Of a stretch of 64,000 bases of DNA, positions 57,144-64,000 are shown in pieces; within the stretch, counting starts at the first letter, position 1, and every line of letters begins with the position of its first letter. A program made the translations under genes and the position numbers. This stretch comes from Crotalaria pallida. Its lineage: Eukaryota; Streptophyta; Magnoliopsida; Fabales; Fabaceae. The notes beneath the pieces were generated by a model. That model was not told the DNA's origin. It searched no databases and saw only the letters and a program-made list of their open reading frames with translations. The DNA lies in contig CM075649.1 in assembly GCA_037953625.1 (NCBI GenBank), positions 102,243,290 through 102,307,289 on the forward strand, read 5' to 3'.

Positions 57144-60100
57144 TGTAACACCCCTCATTTTTCCCGTATGTGCGAAAACGAAATTTGTTAAAATAAACCC
57201 TGAAACTCTGTTTTATGAAAGATTTTCAGAAAAGAATTTTATGAGAAGAAGAAACAAAGTATTGACTTTCTGGATTTTTTTTAAATCAAATGTTTGTATA
57301 AAAGAGAAGTGAATGATTTTGTTGAAATGATAATGGTTTGTGAAATTGTGATTTTTCCTAAAAAGTGATTTTTGTTTGAAATGAAGTTTTTGAAGTGTTA
57401 TCTTGAAAAATTTGTAACTTTTTAACCGTAAATCGGATTTTCACGATATTTATATCAAAACGATCGTCGTGAAACGTAGATTTTAAAAATGTAATTTTCA
57501 GATTTTTTTGGGCTGTTTTATAAAAATTTATTTTCAGAATTAAGAAATACGAATTTTTGGATTTGTGTTTTAAAGAAAATGAATTTATTGATTTGGCTTG
57601 AAATTTTATGTGATGAGTGCTTGGTTTGATGTGTGTACTGTGTGGTGCATGAAAATTTTGTGTAAATAAGGTTTCTTGGAATTAATGGTTTTGCCATGTG
57701 AATTAATGAAAATTGAATAAATAAGATTAAGAAAATAAAATGTAAATTGTATGTGTATGTGTGTATGTTTCGGTGTGTATGAGTGTGTGTTGTGTATATA
57801 TATGTGTACCTATATGTACGCGCGTGTGTGTGTGTATGTTAGGGGTATAGTTTCCTAGAAGCTTAAGGATTAAGTCAAGCCATAACCATGAGGGGAATTA
57901 GTTAGAATCAAACCAAACCAAGTTAGAAAACCCTAACTATTTCCTAACTAGTTCTAAGCCTAAGTGACCCTAAAAAGCCTAGCCTATGTAACTTTTTCCC
58001 CTTGACTTTGATGACATCTATCCATGCAAATTTATGCAAGCCCAAAACCGCCCCTCCCTTTGCACACCACCGAACCAAAAACCTAAGGGCAAAGAGGGAA
58101 TTGTGAGTTGGTTTATTTATACTAGGGCCTTAGTTCATTCACCCATTCATTCTCATTTCTTCGTTTCTTCTCCACACCAACACAAACACAAACACCACTT
58201 TTAAGAGCCCATTCCACTCTTAGAGAGAAAAAGAAAAAAGAAATAGAGAGAAAGAAGAAGAAGGTGACCGTGAGGATGAAGGAAGGAGGAAGAGGAAACC
58301 CAAGCTTAACCAAGCCACATCTTTGTAGATCAAAAGCATTAGGAGATTAGAAGACCAACCTTCTTCATGGTAGGACTTGAAGATCATGAAGAAGATTTAT
58401 AATAGTTTAGTTTTCTCTTTTAGTTTGTAGATTTACTTCTTATTTCTTCTTGCATGTTGTTGTTTTGTGTTGATCTTCTTTAATTTTGGACTTTAAGGAC
58501 TCTAATTAATTTGTAATATGTGGTCTTTATGCTTTATGTTTCGGTTGAGGATTTTATCTTTTGATCTAATGTTTTTCTAACTAAAACTTTAAAGATCTAA
58601 AGTATGGCTTAAGATTTTTGAAGCTCAACATAAGTCCTTCTTGCATGTCTAATTTCTTGTTTAGATCCGTGATCTATATGTGTGTTTATGTGATTATTTG
58701 ACATGAAAATCCATGATCTACACTTGCTTATTTATAAAATGAAACTCTTTGATCTTGCATGTCAAATCCTTTGTTAGATCTTTTTTTAAAATCATGATCT
58801 ATGAGTATTTTCATGGTTCCTTGATGAATGAAAATATGATCTAAGCTTGATAAATACTAAAGTAAAATTATTTGGTTTTGCATGTTAAATTCTTTTACTA
58901 AACCGTGGCCTATGATGTGTTTTTATGTTTACTTGATGAATAATTTCATGATCTAAACTTGAATTATAAAAGAGCTTAAGTCTTAAGCTTTGCATGATAA
59001 CTTTGTTGATGATTTTAGTTGTTTTAAGTATGTGCATGTAACTATCTTTGTTTGATAAATGAAAATTTAAGGTTCTTGGGTTGCATGTTGATTTTAATGA
59101 AAAATCATGTTTTCCTTCATGTGTATATGTTTCGGTCTTAAAGAAAATTAAAGAAACAAAGTTTTTCTAAATGATTTTTCAAGCATAAAAATGTTTTGAT
59201 CTAAGTGTTTGACTATGTGCATGTTTATTTTCTTTTAGAAGGACATTCGGCCATGACTAATAAATAATAGGATCTATGTTTTAGTTTTGTGAAAAAGTGA
59301 TGCATGTGTCTGTTAGGACTAGATTTAATGATTTTAAACATATACATGTTATTTTTATGAAGATAAAATTAATTCTTTATTTTTGGTTGAAAAAGAATTA
59401 TGAACTTGAATGTATTTTGTGAAGGTTGATGTGAATAAATAATATAATGTGTTGTTTTTCATGAATTGATTTGATTTTATGATTCTTACATGGTAAAAAT
59501 GAATGAGAAACCATGCCCTTTTTCATGATGATGTTTCGACCAACCTAGGAAAAATAGGTAGCTATGTTTGTTCCCCATATAGGTTGCATGCATGATAAGG
59601 ATAATTGACTTTAAGGTTTAAAAGGTGCATGCATGAAATAAATAAATTTATATGCGAATTGTGATTCAAATTGTTGTTTGATTTTGTTTTGAAAATGAAT
59701 TGAAAATTGTTGATTTTGCATACTGGATGCTCACGGTTCTTAGCCTAAAATAGATAAAATGATTTCATGATTGTATGTTTTTAATTGTGCCTTAAATCTT
59801 TGCAAAATTGTATGTATATTATTCGGCCAATGTGTGTTTAAATGGTAGGAAAATTATTTTCATAAAATGACCATGATGATAGCTATATTCCTAGGTGCAT
59901 GATGTGTGTTTCTTTTAATTCTTTTTAGTTTCATGTGATTATGTGAAAAGGTTTTTGGTAAAATTAATTCAATGGTTTTTAGTTTAAAATTTATTTGTGA
60001 TTAGGAATTGTTAAGAATGTGTGATTCGGTTATTTTCTTAAGTATAATTGATTTATTAAGGTTATGATTTAATTAATTGTTTTGAATGATTGAAAATGCG

Positions 60101-63100
60101 ATTTGTATGGTATGTGATTGTATGTGCTGTTTTGTGTGCTGAACCTATTTGTGAATTTTATTGGCGAAAATCTATGTTTGAATTTCAAAGAAAATGTTAT
60201 ATTTAAAAAGGTATGATTTAAATAATTTAAATTGATTTAAAATTTTTATATGTTTAATGATGCCGTGAAGTTTGGAGATTAAATAAATCAACTTGATATG
60301 GTTGTAAAACTTTATTCTCTAGAGTTTTGAATTTTGTTTAATGGTTCAGGAAAATGATTTTATAAGTAAAGTGTTTTTGAATTAAGAAGAAATGGATTTG
60401 TTTTCAAAGTTTTCTTGAAAATCTTTTTATTTGAAATCCGATTTGGTTTTGGAATCTTTGGAAATTCGTAATATATTTTAAAGAAAAGAATTATTCCAAA
60501 GAGTTTTCAAAACGAAATTCAGAAATTATCAAAAACGTTCTAACGCATGGGAAAAATGTTCTAGTTCGGGTGTCGGACGCGAAGGAAACGTGGAAAGGTT
60601 AGCGACTAGGAACCTTGGAAAGCTTTCGGATGATTCGTCATCCAGGTGAGTGAGAGTGCGGTGGACCCATAACGTGGTTGCTCGCAATCCGAATAGATGG
60701 ATTGTGAGAGTACTGCGAATGAGGCAATAGAAATCTGTGTGCTAAATGTTTACTTGTTTTAGTTACATGCTAAATGTTTACTAGTTGTGCATATTTAATT
60801 CTATTTGGAATTGTTTGATTATGTCTGAGTAGTGAAACCATGATAAAGAAACCGTGAAAGTGATGAGATGAGATCGAAAAGAGAAAAGAGAATGCGAATG
60901 AGAAATATGAGTATAATTAAGTGAAAGATGAGCGATAAGTAAGACTAAAGAAAAGGTTGTTGGAATGATTGAGAAGGGATAAAGCATGAAGCGAATGGAA
61001 TGTAGAAGAGATAAAGTAAGAAAGAAAGTGAAATTTGAGTTGAAAAGAAATGAAACAACCGATGAGGCGAGCAGAAGTATGGTTATGAAAGTGTGATGTG
61101 GTTGAATGGAGATGTGATTCCTCGTTCATGTTTTTGGAAAGAAGCCTAGTGTTGAGTTGAGCTTGCTCCTCCATTAGCACTCATCCAAAAATGTGATTTG
61201 TTTTGAAAAAGGTTTTGAAAAGAGATTTTTGAAAAGTTTTTGTGAAAATAATATTTTTGTGAAAGTTTTTGGAAACATTATTTTTGAAAAAGTTTTGTGA
61301 AAGGAGTTATGAAATGAGATTTCTGAAAATGTTTTGGGAAGTAAAAGTTTTGTGAAATTATGTTTTCGAAAAAGTGTTGCGAAAAGGTATTTTGAGAAAG
61401 ACGAGGAAAAAGTGCTGATGAGCTGATGAGAATGATGCTGAGATATGAGAAAGTGATTTGAGGCATGAGGCCATTGAGATTTAGGGGGAACAAATTGCGC
61501 TTAGTGGTCGGGCTTCGTTGAAGGGATGCATCAAGGACGAGCCGACTGTTAGGATTAAGACGCTAATTAAAGCGTGAAACTTTAAAAGACTTTAAAAGAC
61601 ATTTACAAACACGGTGAGGTATGAGTGTCGTATCGAATTAGTGGAGAGGAAGGAACCATAGGTATCTGCGGATACTTAGGAGGAGATTGCATGAGGGGAG
61701 GACGATGACGGTGAAACGTCAAGAAGTCTAGAGTATATTTCTAGGCGGAACAACTCCACATGTGGCGTACTAAAGTGGTAGGGACTGGGTCTAATGCCGT
61801 GGCACGTTCTGCACTACAGACTAGAAATATACTGTCGCCCCCTTGATTGCAAATCGAGAACAGTGAGAGGGACTGGAACGGGGCATTTGTGTTTGCCGCT
61901 GAGAGCGTGCCTGTTTATGATATGAAATGATATGATTGAATTGATTTGAGGCTGAGTCCTCCTGGTCTGGGACCATTTGTTTGTGTGACAGCTGTCGTGT
62001 CCGCGTGGTAAAGGTCCTGTACTCCTGTTTGCTTCCGACTAGGTTGGGTGGTTGACCGAGGAGATGTAGACGTGTGTGAGCTCAATGATGTTTCCCCCTC
62101 ATCATTGATGCTAACCGAGATAATAAAAACTTAATAAACAAAGAAGTTTCAAAGAAAAGTATATCAAAACATCAGGTATTGAACAAAAGTTTATAAGACA
62201 ACGATAAAAAAGAATTCTTGGAATAAGGAAATAAGTGTGGAAAGTGTGATGAAAGAAGGTTAGAGAAAAGTTGTGAAAGCTCACGAGAAAGATTCTGAGA
62301 ATGTGATTATAAGAGTGTGAATGAATTAATTGGTTCTGAATGAGGATATTGATGTGGTTAGGATATTACAATATGTTTTGTTATATGTGATTTCTATATG
62401 CTATGTGTATAACATGTTCTATATGTTGATGACGACATGATTTGATAAGTGTCTATGTGATGCCATTTTAGTTATAGTGTTTTATCGTACTATCTATTGA
62501 ATCTACCCTGAGACCGCATGGTCAACCCGTTGGTGTTCGGAACACTGACTCTCTCCTACCGTGTTGTCGTATCGATAATCGTTGATATTACAACCGGTAG
62601 ATGGCATAGGGAGTAGCAATGCCTCTGTACCCTATAAGAGGAGCATAGAAGTTTGCTCCTGACGAGGGGCATCCGGAGGAGATCACTGAGGTAGCAGACG
62701 AGGACGACTCTACTTGTGGACCGAGAGCTTAATCTACCAAGACCTGGAGTTAGACGACAAGACTTAGGGAGTATGACTAGAGGATAGGTAATCCCCCTCA
62801 GAGCATTGTACTCCATTGTAAGTTCTTAGTTGCCCTATTCTATCACACTGTACCCCGGCAAAAGTTTTAATTCATTACTGATGTTTTGAAACTAGTAAAC
62901 GGGCTTTGTTTTAAATGATATTTGAAAACGGTTTCAAAATGCGGTGTCTTGTGACATCTCGGTTTGGAACTTGGAAAGGGTCATGCAATGTGAGAACCTG
63001 AGTCTTAAAAGTAATCATGTTTTGAAAACCCAAATGTTCTCATATTGTGTAACACTTGTTTTAAAAAAAAATGGCCCTAATTTTCATTACTTTGAATTTA

Positions 63101-63140
63101 AGTTACTGTAGTTTTCAAGTTGCCGAATCGGGGTGTTACA
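57144..63140 (+). mobile_element. Z: 6.0-kb 5' LTR, forward orientation
   Basis: A 5997-bp LTR from TGTAACACCCC to CGGGGTGTTACA, followed by a PBS. It is the same family as Zr (reverse) and Z' (diverged). Conserved landmarks: hairpin TGACG/CGTCA (61706-61721), TCAATGATG/CATCATTGA (62082-62108) and palindrome GTGTTC(G)GAACAC (62533-62545). The leader is purine-rich near 58220-58310. A TG-rich microsatellite lies near 57780-57840. No ORF above 92 codons is present, and a putative short ORF near 62600 is not open in both Z and Zr. Confidence 0.88.
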
Positions 63141-63144
63141 GTTG

Positions 63145-63157
63145 TGGTATCAGAGCA
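63145..63157 (+). promoter_or_regulatory. Primer-binding site (initiator Met-tRNA), Z
   Basis: TGGTATCAGAGCA, four bases after the Z LTR end. Confidence 0.93.
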
Positions 63158-63278
63158 AGGGTTAATCTAAGTAACCTCTGCATGGACTTACATACTCTGC
63201 TGTGTGTCTCTGTGTGTGAGTTAGTATTAGGATTGAGATAGATCAGAATAGGAATGCTAAGAGTGCGCGAATGTTTTC

Positions 63279-63353
63279 ATGGAGCGTGACAGTTATCGTT
63301 TACGGCGGGGACGAGGAGCGGATATCAGTGTAGTCATGGATGTTGATGCGTGA
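63279..63353 (+). pseudogene. Possible start of Z gag, interrupted
   Basis: ATG at 63279 lies 134 bp after the PBS, within the range for the other gag starts here (145-285 bp). It opens a short frame with an Arg-rich stretch (RLRRGRGAD) and stops after 24 codons. No capsid domain follows in the visible 700 bp. This could be a broken gag N-terminus or chance. It is supported by position only. Confidence 0.3.
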
Positions 63354-64000
63354 TTCGGATCTTCTTTTGTTGAATTCTTCTTTGATGTGAACCCCTTTTT
63401 TGGCGATAATCCCTAAGTTATTTAAGATCTTGTCTTTGACTAGAACCCTCCTTTTATTATTGAAGTTTTCCTTGTGTAAACCATATGCATTGCCAAATTG
63501 CTTTGGCATGGCGTCTGAAAGAACCTTTTTCTGAAAATTTTAACCTATGATTTTTGAAGCCCTGATTGTATATGAACCCGAAGCTTCCTCGTTTGATTTG
63601 ACCCGATATTATTCTTTCCTAAACTCCTAATGAGAATTTTGCACCCTGACCCCTGTACCCAATTAAGTAGATATCCCTAAGGTAGGAAGTAGGTTGTGAA
63701 GTGTTGTGAGGTAAAGGTTGCGAAGGTTAAGGAAGAATAAGGATTAGTAGATATATGAATCTTGGAGAAACTAGAAGTACCCTTTTGAGTCTTAGGCAAG
63801 TGGTGAGTTATGTAAGGTGATTAGGACTAAGAATTTTGCTGTCGGATGGTCCAAATTAATGGCTTAGGTAGTGTTAAGATGTGGAAGAAATTAAAATGAT
63901 AGAATTTTGAGGTCATGGGTAGATAGAGGTGAATAAGTGATGATCTGGTAGAGTCAAAGTGATAAGATGGTGCAATTTGAGGATAAAATCTCTAAGTGAT
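63354..64000. other. Z interior or nested insert, no gene seen
   Basis: AT-rich sequence without a convincing ORF on either strand, up to the window edge. It could be an insertion in Z or untranslated Z sequence. Confidence 0.35.

Noticed and set aside
62590..62735. Short exon-2 ORF in the Z LTR, analogous to the X/Y LTR ORF
   Set aside because: The matching segment of Zr has different stops and frame and lacks the X/Y motifs. I cannot support coding.

Overview
The window is repeat-rich plant nuclear DNA. No host gene can be supported. The plant signature is: long LTRs opening TGTAACA and closing TGTTACA, a primer-binding site matching plant initiator-Met tRNA (TGGTATCAGAGCA), a chromodomain after the integrase, a Helitron 3' end, and copia LTRs carrying an AATCGATT palindrome. 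An angiosperm is clear, a eudicot is likely and a legume is possible; the species is not determined. About 95% of the window is nested LTR retrotransposons, mostly Ty3/gypsy chromoviruses of Tekay/Del type.

Layout, with names used below. E1 (1-4745): 3' part of a gypsy LTR holding a Helitron (2244-4451). Z' (4746-8448 and 9926-10528): part of a very long gypsy LTR, split by C1 (8449-9925), a copia solo LTR with a perfect TSD. V (10529-11649): minus-strand LTR fragment. U (11650-16167): minus-strand element, its 3' LTR plus non-coding interior. X (16168-21012): 3.56-kb LTR, PBS and broken gag, cut by the A/B complex. A/B (21013-36140): LTR-interior-LTR-interior-LTR tandem sharing the middle LTR; B has an intact 1240-aa pol. 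C (36141-39078): diverged pol fragment fused to a truncated LTR. T (39079-39371): Tat-lineage fragment, minus strand. W (40359-42898): LTR fragment with a hairpin array. Y (42899-49509): sister of X with decayed gag-pol. An unclassified block follows (49510-50918). D (50919-51030 and 57001-57143): copia LTR start. Zr (51031-56995): 5.97-kb solo LTR in reverse, perfect TSD. Z (57144-64000): 6.0-kb LTR of the same family in forward orientation, then PBS and interior.

The most interesting layer is inside the LTRs. (1) The sister elements X and Y carry a homologous 156-158 aa ORF inside the LTR. It begins 3 nt after a predicted splice acceptor and its conserved core differs almost only at synonymous sites. 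(2) Most of these LTRs show a GT-AG intron that contains arrays of short hairpins, whose stems change sequence in a compensatory way. (3) X, Y, C1 and D carry perfect or near-perfect 8-bp palindromes in pairs about 20 bp apart. The palindrome differs between elements (ACTCGAGT, AACCGGTT, AATCGATT), while pairing, spacing and position are kept. Together these suggest an LTR-resident regulatory module (spliced leader, structured intron, palindromic sites and, in X/Y, a protein) that I do not recognise as described. The expression and function parts of this are inference.
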